A stretch of 64,000 nucleotides of DNA from Euborellia annulipes (GCA_023213315.1 JAKCPI010022042.1:1-64000), one strand, 5' to 3'; positions 23,231 to 33,842 are shown, counted from the first letter of the stretch. A program made the numbers and translations. Notes: a model not told the origin generated them from the letters alone.

Positions 23231-23545
23231 TTGCTTTTGTCTCAGATAATAAGTTTTATGAAAATTCCTATTACCGCGCCGCGCTGATGCTGATTCATCC
23301 ATTAATGCAATCTTTGCGTTGCGCGGTGCCGGTTGGGATCCTAACTGCCACATTCCTGTCTTGTGACAACGTTGTTTAAAAATGCTACTTTGCCTAACGA
23401 CGATCGTTTAAACACATTCATAAAAAATATAACAACAGGCGTGACTTTATCTCACATTGCAAAACTATTTTCTATATACTTTTAGAATTAATTAAAAATG
23501 TGAATGTAAAAAATAATTAAAAGCACGATTAAGATATTGATTATA
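23231..23545. other. No recognised gene
   Basis: Includes a short GC-rich patch (CCGCGCCGCGCTGATGCTG, GCGTTGCGCGGTGCCGG) that pairs loosely with itself. Otherwise A+T-rich. Confidence 0.4.
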
Positions 23546-23547
23546 AA

Positions 23548-24555
23548 AATCTGGTGTGACTGGCGCACAGCACACAACTTTCTCTTACCCTTCGGTAAGA
23601 GAAAGTTGTGCACTGTGCTGGTCACACCAGATTTTTTGTGTCGAGATATATTTAGTTTTCCATAGCACCTTAGTTTCAAACTTGCATTTTAAATGTTGAT
23701 TGCTTGAAATAAACTATGGTTATTTTTCAAAATTTTAATCTCATATTTGGACATTTTATACACAATATAGAATCGTAAATAAATACAAAATTTCATAAGA
23801 ATTGGAAAAAAAAAATTTTAAATGCGTAAAAAGTTCCAAAGGGGACCCCCTTTTGAATCGAAATTAACATACAAATCCCTATAGGAAATTAACATTGGTC
23901 AAATGCGAAGATAAGGTAGAAAAATTTAAAACGCGTAGAAAGAGAGAAGATAGTTTTGTGAGAGAGAGAGATATGTTTTCTCCGAAAAAAATGGGCGTTT
24001 AAATAATAATTGATTTTTAATCTAATAAAAAGAAAAAGATTTAAATTCGGTTACCATGGCAACCATTTATTTCTCCTATCTTTCCTATGAAGCACAAGAG
24101 TAAAGTGTGCTTCAAACAATTTTGAGGGCAAAACGAGAATATACATTTGAAAGAGCATCTAAAAAATAATTGATTTTTGAATTTTAATCAAAATCGTTAG
24201 AGCGAATTTTGAGAAAATCGAAAAAAACTGAAAAAGTACATCAGTAAAGTACTAGTACTTTTTGGCCGATTTTGATTAAAAGCTTATTTTGTCGGTCCCG
24301 GGGGGTGTTTAACTTAAATATAAAATTTCAGCCTCCTAGCTCAATTCCTTCATGCTTAAAATTGAACACACACACACACACACACAGACAGACAGACAGA
24401 CAGACAGACAGACCATGTCGCGAAAACCACTTTTTTGGATTCAGGGGACCTCAAAACGTGAAGATCCATCAAAATCTCGACATCGAATTTTTGACATGAA
24501 ACCAATACTTTCTCTCTCTATATATTTCATATATAGGGTACGAGAAAGTAAAAAA
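23548..24555 (-). mobile_element. Family A long variant, 1.0 kb
   Basis: Begins with a very regular hairpin (GGTGTGACTGGCGCACAGC ... GCTGGTCACACC), then about 450 bp absent from ordinary copies (including ACTATGGTTATTTTTC and TTCCAAAGGGGACCCC), then the usual arm from GTTACCATGGCAAC (24050) to TACGAGAAAGTAAAAA. The same long variant occurs at 28467-30174. A CA/CAGA microsatellite lies at 24367-24412. Confidence 0.88.
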
Positions 24556-24763
24556 AGATATGGTGATTCATTCATTAAAACTAAGGTATAATTTAATTTT
24601 CTTTATTTTATCAAAGTGCTGATAAAATATTTTAATTCAATAATCATCAAAAATTTAAATAAAAAATATTAGTCAATAGGGAGTAATAATATGGAAAGCC
24701 AATAATATTTCATTGGTGACAAAGACATTAAAAAAAAATTGAATTTTAAAATTTATAAAGCCA

Positions 24764-24939
24764 TTTTTACTTTCTCTTACCTATGTATATATGTAATATA
24801 TATATAGAGAGAAAGTATTGGATTCATGTCAAAAATTCGATGTCGAGATTTTGATGGATCTTCACGTTTTGAGGTCCCCTGAATCCAAAAAAGTGGTTTT
24901 CGCGACATGGTCTGTCTGTGTGTGTGTGTGTGTGTGGGT

Positions 24940-24974
<35 letters not shown>

Positions 24975-25460
24975 CAATTTTAAGCATGAAGGAATTGAGC
25001 TAGGAGGTTGAAATTTTATATTTAAGTTAAACAGCCCCCGGGACCGGAAAAATAAGCTTTTAATCAAAATCGGCCAAAGAGTACTAGTACTTTACTGATG
25101 TACTTTTTCAGTTTTTTTCGATTTTCTCAAAATTCGCTCTAACGATTTTGATTAAAATTCAAAAATCAATTATTTTTTAGATGCTCTTTCAAATGTATAT
25201 TCTCGTTTTGCCCTCAAAATTGTTTGAAGCACACTTTACTCTTGTGCTTCATAGGAAAGATAGGAGAAATGGTTGCCATGGTAACAAAATATAAATATTT
25301 TCCCATACTTATAAATTTTACATCTGAATTCAAATATTCCCTACTGCCGGGAACTAAATCTATGTCGACACAAAAAATCTGGTGTGACAAGCACAGTACA
25401 CAACTTTCGATTACCGAAGGTAAGAGAAAGTTGTGTGCTGTGCGCCAGTCACACCAGATT
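24764..25460 (+). mobile_element. Family A reference full-length copy
   Basis: Left end TTTTTACTTTCTCTTACC with an A/T hairpin, then TCGATGTCGAGATTTTGATG, GT microsatellite (24918-24973), AGTACTAGTACT palindrome (about 25080), GTTGCCATGGTAAC (25272-25285) and the terminal hairpin ending GTCACACCAGATT. About 697 bp. No open frame beyond microsatellite-driven ones, so non-autonomous. The terminal structure fits no superfamily that I can name with confidence. Confidence 0.9.
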
Positions 25461-25690
25461 TTTTTTTAATTTGTCTTTTTCGGCATCTAAGGCCATTTTT
25501 ATTTTTTTTTATTTATTTCAAATGACAGGTGGTTAATGCAATTGAAATAAATTTTTCTGGCTTGGGACGGGAACCCTAGACACGAGAAACTATATTCTTC
25601 TTTCTTCGCCTTTCCCGCGGTGCGGGGTCGGCGTACACCTATTCAAAGCAGTTGTCTACGACAGGCCAAGCTCAGTCACGAGATAAAAGC
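25461..25690 (-). repeat. SINE S2 reversed, with linked GGTGCGGGGTCGGCG repeat
   Basis: TCTTTTTCGGCATCTAAGGCC and the AATTGAAATAAA block match SINE S2. CCGCGGTGCGGGGTCGGCG at about 25617 also occurs at 8320 and 38800. Confidence 0.6.
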
Positions 25691-26690
25691 CATTAAAAAA
25701 AATAATTTTGGAAATAATTTTAATAAATTAATGAAGATCTGAAATCCCATTATTGATAGGGCATATCAGAGGGTCTGATGATGGATTTCTAATTCAATAA
25801 ATATCTTATGAAAATAGATTTATTTGAATAATTTTTATTCCTTAAGATTTCGCCAATTATCCAAAAAGTTTAAGTACAGAAGAATTAATATTTATTAAAC
25901 TTTAATAAACAAATAATTATTATTTTTTCTAATTATAATATTTTTTATGCCATTTTACATTTTAAGTTATTTTGGTAAGGATCTAGTGAAAAAGAGGTCG
26001 TGTCTTATTTTTCCAAAAAAAAAAAGTTCAGGTTTTTTTTTTTTAAGAGAGGCCCTATAAATAACAGAAAAACGAAGATCTAATCTATTACATGAATAAT
26101 CCGGGTTTTGACATGGTTTATATAAGATTATATAATAATTTTTTGTTTTACTTTTTAGAGTAAAATGACTCCATGTATAATGCTAATGACCTTTTGATTT
26201 AAAGAAAAAAAAAATGGATTATCCGAAATGTCGGTTTGAGAACCTGAGAACCTCATCTCACTGATCTAGGTCAAAAGTCTCGGGTCAAAGTGTTTAGAAA
26301 AAAAAGTGTGTTCAAATTTCAGAAAGGAAAATGCGAAGAAATTCAGATCTAATATATCTTCTTTTTTTTTTTAATGAAGTTTTTTTTATCTCGTAGGTGA
26401 AATACAAATATTTTATCAAGTGAGATAAAGTTGATGATGATATTAAACGCACTAAGCCAGTTTCAGCCATTTGACAGCTTTGATAAATTTAGGTATTAAC
26501 TATTATCTATAAAGAATTTTAATAATTTATTTCCAAATAATGATATAAATAAAATGGCAAAAGATATATAAGATTATTATTTTTTCTCTGATATGTTTAC
26601 ACCGTTATTACCTATGTTTTCAATTTACTTTTTAGTTTAAAATGTATTATGCCTGTGGGGATTTAATCAGGATTTTGCGCCCAAGAAATT
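25691..26690. other. A+T-rich DNA, nothing recognised
   Basis: No exon-like signals or repeat-family matches noticed. Confidence 0.5.
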
Positions 26691-26691
26691 A

Positions 26692-26826
26692 AATAAAAAA
26701 CCTTTTATTTAATTTTTTTATTCGCCAACGTTTCGGACGCCAATATTTGCCCTGATGAAGATCGTGATTGGCTACCGAAACGTTGGCGAATAAAACATTA
26801 AATTAAAAGATTTTTTATTTAATTTA
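26692..26826. repeat. Inverted repeat with a clear hammerhead-like core
   Basis: Arms TTTATTCGCCAACGTTTCGG and inverse surround CTGATGA (26752), a short hairpin and CGAAACGTTGGCG. CTGATGA and GAAA are the canonical hammerhead core strings. Penelope-like terminal repeat is suspected. Confidence 0.6.
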
Positions 26827-28076
26827 TCTGCAAAGTCCTTCGTATCCTGATTTAATTTTTAAATTTCCCTAAAAAGTTAAACAAAAATAATAAATAGAAA
26901 ACATTAGAAGCAATTGAAAAAAACTTGTCCAAAAAACAAAACGTTAACAAGTAGTAGATTAGTGTGTCTTTGATGTGATAAGAAAATAAATTAAGTACAA
27001 TTGTACGATTAAATTTTTATTTTGAAAACGAAAGTGTAGAAATTTATTTTTTCAATTTATTAAGAAAACAAATGTTAGTAGTTTCTCTAAAACAAATACA
27101 GTATACAGAAAAGAATTTTGTATTTTTTTTTTTTGCCCTAAAAAATATTCTTTAGTGATTTTTACTATTAATGACGTCTTATTCGAAAACGACTAGAAAA
27201 ACCTATTTCAATTCTTATTCAATTTTTTGACGTGACAACGACTTACAAAGCTTGTATAGAGTGGACCGGTAGGGAGGCATGGCCGAAAAAGTTAACGCCT
27301 TGAATAACTCTTGTCTTAAGAGGTATAATTATGTTGAATATACGGTTAGAAAGAATGGTATTTCAGCTAAAGATTTGGCCACTTATTTTTTTCCTATCAT
27401 ATCATTTTACCGCGCGGCGGTAAATTTTAATTTAAAAGTTTAAACCACTGTAGATTCCGAACGGCTAATCAGATCAGACTAAATGTGATGTCAATTTCTG
27501 CAGAAAGAAAAACCCTAATTGATTAGATAAAAAAAATTCCGATTAATTAACTTTGGAATTAAATTTTTTTCAAAAAACCTCATTTTTTAAGCAAGAACTT
27601 ATCAAAAAATTGCCTCAGTCGAATATAATTTAAAAAAAAGGCTTTTACACTCAAAAGTAAAATCATTATTAATTCAATATTGTCTAAATTATAAAATAAT
27701 TATTGGGAACAAAGTAAAAAAAATCAGGAAATAGACGTTGTTAACGTTAATATCAGAGGCTGTGTAGACGTTAAACCCAATATAGAATTTTTTTTAATAC
27801 GACCAGTGAACAAATCAAAATATGGATTTAAGTTCATTTAAAGCCTATCCCTATTTAATTCAAATGACTGGTAGCTATTTTGACGAAAAATTGAGAATAC
27901 TTTGAATAATCAATTTATTTGTAGTAATGTTAATTGTATTAAAAATATTTACAACTGAAATAATTGTGTGAGTTTTGTAATGAAGATAAATTAAAAAAAA
28001 AAAATTAGAAGCAGTTGAGATTTCTCTAAAGAAAAATTTAAATAGTTTATTTGAATATAATTTTTTTCATTTTCAG
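26827..28076. other. A+T-rich DNA with one shared repeat segment
   Basis: At about 27450-27525 the block GAACGGCTAATCAGATCAGA ... GCAGAAAGAAAAACCC reappears inverted at 50430-50505, so a dispersed repeat is present. TTTTACCGCGCGGCGGTAAA near 27407 is a perfect palindrome. No gene. Confidence 0.5.
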
Positions 28077-28184
28077 CAAAGTAAAGAGAAAGAGAGGAAC
28101 GATGCCAGTGATTCATATCTATGGCATTTGTCTCCAGGAGAAAGGACAGACCAAGTCTGGGGTATTTTAATTAAAGACATATAA
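28077..28184 (+). CDS. Candidate exon, product unknown
   Basis: A strong acceptor (TTTTTTTCATTTTCAG) precedes a frame that reads QSKEKERNDASDSYLWHLSP, then GERTDQVWG, and stops at TAA 28182 after 35 codons. A donor-like TCTGGG|GTATTT at about 28160 would end the exon after DQVWG. The codon use and mixed residue composition look like coding sequence, unlike the A/T-driven frames nearby. A second frame, open from about 28166 to TGA 28315, overlaps downstream (next entry) and would need a frameshift or splice to join. I do not recognise the protein. Confidence 0.35.
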   Translation, partial: QSKEKERNDASDSYLWHLSPGERTDQVWGILIKDI

Positions 28185-28194
28185 AATTTCAGGT

Positions 28195-28317
28195 CTAGAG
28201 GCCCACCCACCATATCAGACTGACTGGGTGAGGTGGTTACATTTGCATTCTTCTTGTGGCCAGAGGGGAGCTGACCTGAATTTCGACCAGACCAGACGAG
28301 ATGAGACTTGGACCTGA
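28195..28317 (+). CDS. Candidate exon or frameshifted continuation, product unknown
   Basis: After TATAAAATTTCAG the frame reads LEAHPPYQTDWVRWLHLHSS and CGQRGADLNFDQTRRDETWT before TGA. A donor-like ACTGG|GTGAGG occurs at about 28229. GC content is high for this window. Only 31 nt would separate it from a donor in the previous entry, too short for a normal intron, so the two segments are either alternatives, one decayed exon, or one of them is spurious. Confidence 0.25.
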   Translation, partial: LEAHPPYQTDWVRWLHLHSSCGQRGADLNFDQTRRDETWT

Positions 28318-28466
28318 CCCTGGTAGACCAGACACTTCTTCCTGATATTTATTTTTATTTTCACAATGGATTTGAATTTAAATTTATAAGATGATTGAAA
28401 AAAAAAGTAAATTATTACAATAAAAATTTAATAAAATTACATTTCTAACTATTTATATTTAAAAAA

Positions 28467-30174
28467 AATCTGGTGTGACTGGCGCACAGCACACAACTTC
28501 TCTTACCCTTCGGTAAGAGAAAGTTGCGCACGTGCTGGTCACACCAGATTTTTTGTGTCGAGATATATTTAGTTTCCGATAGCACATTAGTTTCAAACTT
28601 GCATTTTAAATGTTGACTGCTTCAAATAAACTATGGTTATTTTTCAAAATTTTAATCTCATATTTGGACATTTTATACACAATATAGAATCGTAAATAAA
28701 TACAAAATTTCATAAGAATTGGAAAAAAAATTTTAAATGCCTAAAAAGTTCCAAAGGGGACCCCTTTTGAATCGAAATTAACATACAAATCCCTATAGGA
28801 AATTAACATTGTTCCTATGCGAAGATAAGGTGGAAAGGGAATTTAAAAAGAGTAGAGAGAGACGATAATGTTTGCAAGTGAGAGAGAGACATATATGTTT
28901 TCTTTGAAACAATTAAAGACACAAATAAATTAAAAAAATCTGGTGTGACTGGCGCACAGCACACAACTTTCTCTTACCTTCGGTAATCGAAAGTTGTGTT
29001 CTGTGCTTGTCACACCAGATTTTTTGTGTCGACATGTATTTAGTTCCCGACAGTATGGAACATGAATTCAGATGTAAAATTTATAAGTATGGGAAAATAT
29101 TTATATTTTGTTACCATGGCAACCATTTCTCCTATCTTCCCTATGAAATACAAGAGTAAAGTGGTCTTCAGAAGATTTCAATCGCAAAATGAGAATATAC
29201 ATTTGAAAGAGCATCTAAAAAATGATTGATTTTTGAATTTTAAAAAAATCGTTGGAGCAAATTTTGAGAAAATCGAAAAAAACTGAAAAAGTACATCAGT
29301 AAAGTACTAGTACTCTTTGGCCGATTTCGATTAAAAGCTTATTTTCCGGTCCCGGGGGGTGTTTAACTTAATTATAAAATTTCAACCTCCTAGCTCAATT
29401 CCTTCATGCTTAAAATTGAACACACACCACCCACCCACCCACCCACCCACCCACCCACACACACACACACAGACAGACCATGTCGCGAAAACCAGTTTTT
29501 TGGATTCAGGGGACCTCAAAACGTGAAGATCCATCAAAATCTCGACATCGAATTTTTGACATGAATCCAATACTTTCTCTCTATATATATATTACATATA
29601 TACATAGGTAAGAGAAAGTAAAAATGGGAATTTAAATAATAATTGATTTTTAATCTAATAAAAAGAAAAAGATTTAAATTCCGTTACCATGGCAACCATT
29701 TCTATCTTTCCTATGAAGAACAAGAGTAAAGTGGTCTTCAGAAGATTTCAACGGCAAAATGAGAATATACATTTTAAAGAGCATCTAAAAAATAATTGAT
29801 TTTTGAATTTTAAAAAAATCCTTGGAGGGAATTTTGAGAAAATCGAAAAAAACTGAAAAACTACATCAGTAAAGTACTAGTACTTTTTGGCCGATTTTGT
29901 TCAAAAGCTTATTTTGAGCGTGTGGGAAGGTACCTAAGTTAAATATAAAATTTCAATCCGGTAGCTCAATTCCTTCATGCTAAAAATCTGTCCACACATA
30001 CAGACACACATACACACACACACACACACACAGACCAATTTGCGGGACCCACTTTTTTGGAATCAGGGGACCTCAAAACATGTATATCCATCAAAATCTC
30101 GACATCGAATTTTTGACATGATCGCAATACTTTCTCTCCTATATATTTCATATATAGGCTAAGAGAAAGTAAAA
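28467..30174 (-). mobile_element. Family A long variant carrying a nested family A copy
   Basis: The first 450 bp and the last 550 bp match the long variant at 23548-24555 nearly base for base. Between them, at 28937-29624, lies a complete ordinary family A element. Right of the insert the match resumes at TTTAAATAATAATTGATTTT. Left of it about 25 bp differ, so the left junction is not clean. Confidence 0.88.
28937..29624 (-). mobile_element. Complete family A element nested in the long variant
   Basis: Hairpin TCTGGTGTGACTGGCGCAC ... GTCACACCAGATT to GGTAAGAGAAAGTAAAAA, 688 bp. GTTACCATGGCAAC is at 29110. The microsatellite is CCCA-type (29427-29456), unlike the CA or CAGA forms elsewhere. 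Confidence 0.9.
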
Positions 30175-30370
30175 TCTGGTGGTCATCGGTAATCGAAAGT
30201 TGTGTTCTGTGCATTTCACACCAGATTTTTTGTACTGAACACAGACAGACCATGTCGCGAAAACCACTTTTTTGGATTCAGGGGACCTAAATGTGTATAT
30301 CCATCAAAATTTCGACATCGAATTTTTTGACATGAATTCAATACTTTCTCTCTCTCTACATATATATGTA
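30172..30370 (-). mobile_element. Family A, internally deleted, abutting its neighbour
   Basis: The terminal AAATCTGGTGG begins where the previous element ends (AGAGAAAGTAAAA), so two copies are joined head to tail without unique sequence. The hairpin is followed directly by ACAGACAGACCATGTCGCG. Confidence 0.8.
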
Positions 30371-30372
30371 TC

Positions 30373-30490
30373 AGGGGCGTATATAGCTTATAGGGGAACT
30401 TAAAAAATTTTCTGCAGGGAAAATTTAAATTTTTATTTTCTGTACTAATTTTCCCAACAGGGTGGCAACAAATTTTTTTTTTAATATATA
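30373..30490. mobile_element. Solo end of a G-rich hAT-like element
   Basis: CAGGGGCGTATATAGC matches the terminal repeat of the element at 53860-54335. No partner end was found nearby. Confidence 0.45.
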
Positions 30491-30955
30491 TTAACATATG
30501 CAGAGACAAATAAAGTGTAGGCCTAAATCTTTTGATTTACATTTGAAATTCACTTAGATCGAATCTGGTGTTAAAGATTTCGCCATGAAAGAGGAAAGTT
30601 GCAATTTTTCTTTGTCTAGCTCTCGAATAAAGGAGAAACATTCAAACAGAATTCTTATTGCTTAGACTACAAAAAAAAACCTCCAAGAAATTCAGTTAAA
30701 AAATTATAGCACCTGGTATTATTAACATCTGGCTTTATTAAGAATACAAAATATTCAATTCTTTGCTTGGAATGAAAAATTCTAAATAAATGTCGGCAAC
30801 GCCCTAACTATATCATTTAAGGTAATAATATTTGAGATATTTTTTATTGTGCATAAGACGCGTCTCTGGACACGAACCTGAATATTCCACTTCCGTCGAG
30901 AAAGTATACAAAATGCGTGATTTATTCCCAATAAACCAATCTGTTATCTTAAAAG
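30491..30955. other. No recognised gene
   Basis: A+T-rich DNA with no motif or repeat match noticed. Confidence 0.5.
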
Positions 30956-30957
30956 AA

Positions 30958-31142
30958 AAAATATGGTGTGACTGTTCGCACAGCACCCAACTATCTCTTA
31001 CATTCGTGAATCGAAAGTTGTGTTCTGTGCTTGTCACACCAGATTTTTCATGTAGACAAATATTTAGTTTTTGACAGAACATTTGAATTCAAGATGTAAA
31101 ATTTATAAACAGAAAAATATTTATATGATTTTTGAATTTTAA
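30958..31142 (-). mobile_element. Family A fragment
   Basis: Hairpin TATGGTGTGACTGTTCG ... GTCACACCAGA and the adjoining GAATTCAAGATGTAAAATTT block, then a deletion. Confidence 0.8.
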
Positions 31143-31149
31143 TAGGAGC

Positions 31150-31275
31150 CCGCAACATAAGAATGGTTTTTTTAACTCTTTGGGTATCTGAGGTTATTTA
31201 GACCCAGTCGCTAATTATTTAATTTGATTGGTAGCCAATTCAATTGAAATGCATTTTGTCGCGGATTCGAAAAAG
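31150..31275 (-). repeat. SINE S2, reversed copy
   Basis: CTTTGGGTATCTGAGG, TTAGACCCAGTCGC and TTGGTAGCCAATTCAATTGA match the inverse of the copy at 32441. Confidence 0.65.
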
Positions 31276-32440
31276 TGGAAAGCATCGCAGAGAGGTACGT
31301 ATGTATGTATATGAGGGGGGGGGGCGAACTCATTTTTGAATATTAACCCCTCCCCCTTTATAAATATATTTTAAAGTTATATAATGTTTTATTCAATTCG
31401 AAATGCTCTATGCAAATTTATGTAATGTATATAAATTTCGATTTTTCCACTAGCTCCGTGGGAACATTTTTAAAAATTTCGGGGGCCCGGGCCCCGAAAT
31501 TTCGTCTGCCTAATGTTTATAAAACATCAATTTGAAAAGCACTCATATCCAGGGGCGATATATTCAAAATAATTGGATTCCGATGGTAATTATTTTAAAT
31601 AATGTATTTTCTTAAAAAAATTGTGTTTTAAAAAAGAATCAAAAAAATATTTTGTATTTTTTCCAAGACCTTGACATTCATTGTAAGAAATTTTTATGGC
31701 TCAACATTTTCATTAAATTAATTAAATTCTATATTAATGTGGGAGGGGATTTTATTCGTTTGCTATCGAATGGCACTCGACAAAAAAGTAATTTTGAAAA
31801 ATAAATTTTGATTTGATTTTGAAATTATTAATAAGTTGTATATTTTATAAACTACCAAACTGAAAATTGGAGAATTTTGATGGCTTAAAAAATATATTTT
31901 AATATTAATTATGTAGACGAATAAAAAAATTTCATTAGGAGGTTTGTCTAAAAAAGATATATTGGGAATTTTATAAGTATACCAATGGAATTTCTTAATC
32001 TTTTTTGGTTCACAAAGGAATATGTTTTTATATGTATGTTTATACATAATCATCATTAAATTAAATATATAATAATTTAATTAGTAGGTTAACTTTACTT
32101 CCTTAAAATTTTTATTATGAGATGTATTTGTTTATATAAATGTATTTCATTTATATAATGATAGAGATTACATTAAAAATTGTATTGTCTTGATCTTAAT
32201 ATATTTCCTTTGATTTATTAAACTTGCAAATGCTAAAAAGTGTGTGTTCCTGTGTATTTTTTTGTTTTAAAATTATATAAGGCTGAAACTAGGATAAAAA
32301 TTAATTTAGTTTGTAAATAACCAAAATGAAATAAAGGGTTTTTTTTTTTGTTGAGAAAAATGTATTTAAACAAAACAAAATAAAATTTGAAAATCTCTTT
32401 CTGTTGCAACGTATATAATATATATTTAATTAAAAAAATT
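31276..32440. other. No recognised gene
   Basis: Contains a run of ten G at about 31315 and a G/C palindrome CGGGGGCCCGGGCCCCG near 31480, both like hAT interiors in this window, but no paired ends. The rest is A+T-rich. Confidence 0.45.
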
Positions 32441-32625
32441 GCCCTTGACCTATGGCTCAGAGGTAGAGCATTGGCTTCTGATACCAAAGGTCAAGAGTTC
32501 GCATCCCGTCCTAGGCGATAGTTTATTTAAATTGGATACCAATCAATTGAAATATATAGGAATGGGGTCTAAACGGCCTCCGATGCCGAAAAAGATCTTA
32601 AGACAAATTACAAAAAAAAAAAAAA
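32441..32625 (+). repeat. tRNA-derived SINE S2, best copy
   Basis: Head TATGGCTCAGAGGTAGAGC (box A) and GAGTTCGCATCCC (box B), followed by GGATACCAATCAATTGAAAT, GGGTCTAAACGGCC and GATGCCGAAAAAGATC, ending in poly-A. The acceptor arms do not pair as in a tRNA, so it is a SINE and not a tRNA gene. Confidence 0.8.
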
Positions 32626-32930
32626 AAATTAAAAAGAAAATGTAAAATCTTAATTTAAAATGCTCAAAAATTTTCATCAACAATTTTTTGAAAAATATAT
32701 TGACCTCTAAGCCTTAATACTATTTACGTGTCAATGATCTTAGTGTTTATTAAATAAATTTTATTAGTATTATGTATTCTTTATCGAGTCTTTGCTCCTT
32801 AGGGTAAGGATTTGTTTTTTTTTAATTCAGAGTTCATAGAGTAGGCTAATGCCTTTTCTAGGGTTCAATTAAATTTGAGTTGAAATACACTTCAAAAAAT
32901 AAATTCATCCATTCTCAATAACAAACAAAA

Positions 32931-33222
32931 AGTGGGGATGAAAGAAAAATGTTAATTCGAAAATATCGACAAGAAAAATAAAAAAAATAATAATAAAATA
33001 AGAGAAAGTAAAAACTTAAAAAGAGTAGGGGTGAAAAAAATGTAAAATTTTATACTGATTACTTTATATTATACTATTTATACTATAGTTACATTTGTAA
33101 TCGGTATAAAATTTTACATTTTTTTCATCCCTACTCTTTTTGAGTTTTTACTTTCTCTTTTTTTTTTTTAATTTTTCTTGTCGATATTTTTGATTTAACA
33201 TTTTTCTTTCATCCCCACTAGA
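32931..33222. repeat. Long inverted repeat with GAGAAAGTAAAAA ends inside
   Basis: Arms of about 125 bp from AGTGGGGATGAAAGAAAAAT to its inverse, with a 40-bp spacer. Each arm contains the motif AAGAGAAAGTAAAAACTT, the terminal motif of families A and C. Near-perfect pairing suggests recent origin. Confidence 0.8.
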
Positions 33223-33304
33223 GCTATAGCTCTAGTTCATTCAACCCTACTAACAAATATTCATGCTTAACAGGAGAAATATCAATGAAATAATATCCAA
33301 GATT

Positions 33305-33842
33305 AAATAAATTATTTTCTCTTATCTATTCTATATATTAATATGTTAATACATATAGAGAAAGTATTGGATACATTTCAAAAACTCGATGTCGATATTT
33401 TGATGGATATACACGTTTTGAGGTCCCCTGAATCAAAAAAAGTGGTCTATCTGTGAATCTAAAGAACGAAAAAGAGTTAGGAAGTTGAAATTTTATATTT
33501 AAGTTAGACATGGGCGTAGCCAGACGTCTTGTTAGGGGGGGGCAACCCCTCGTTAGGGCGAGAGGGGGGGGTTTGCGTTTAATATATACATAGATTATTA
33601 ATTATTTATTTAAATAAAAAAAAATTAAATTAATGTAGTGGATTGGGGCGTTAAAAAAATAATTCCCAATGGGAAAAATATATATATATATTATTTTTTT
33701 TTTTTTTCAATTTTTAGGACAAGCCAGGGGGCAGCGCCCCCGCCCCCCCCCTGGCTACGCCCATGAAGTTAGGCACCCCAATGGGACGTGACAGGAAGCT
33801 TTTGAACAAAATCGACCAAAGAATACTAGTACGAAATTTTTT
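33305..33842 (+). mobile_element. Family A copy split by a hAT element
   Basis: Left part from TTTTCTCTTATCTATTC to ATTTAAGTTAGA. It resumes at AAGTTAGGCACCCC and stops near ACTAGTAC at about 33831. The 3' part is missing. Confidence 0.82.
33509..33765. mobile_element. Non-autonomous hAT element, 257 bp
   Basis: Ends CATGGGCGTAGCCAG and its exact inverse over 15 bp, bounded by AAGTTAGA (33501) and AAGTTAGG (33766), an 8-bp target duplication with one change. Runs of G or C lie just inside both ends. Confidence 0.92.

Noticed and set aside
24272..25067. Several 60-96 codon frames with similar peptides (MIKSLFxRxRG..., FQPPSSIPSC)
   Set aside because: They fall in family A copies, recur in each copy on either strand, and depend on the microsatellite. 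No start, domain or conserved frame across copies.
32441..32512. Possible tRNA gene
   Set aside because: The promoter boxes are present but acceptor and anticodon stems do not pair, and a SINE body with poly-A follows. The heads at 20571, 21688 and 37013 are rejected for the same reasons.
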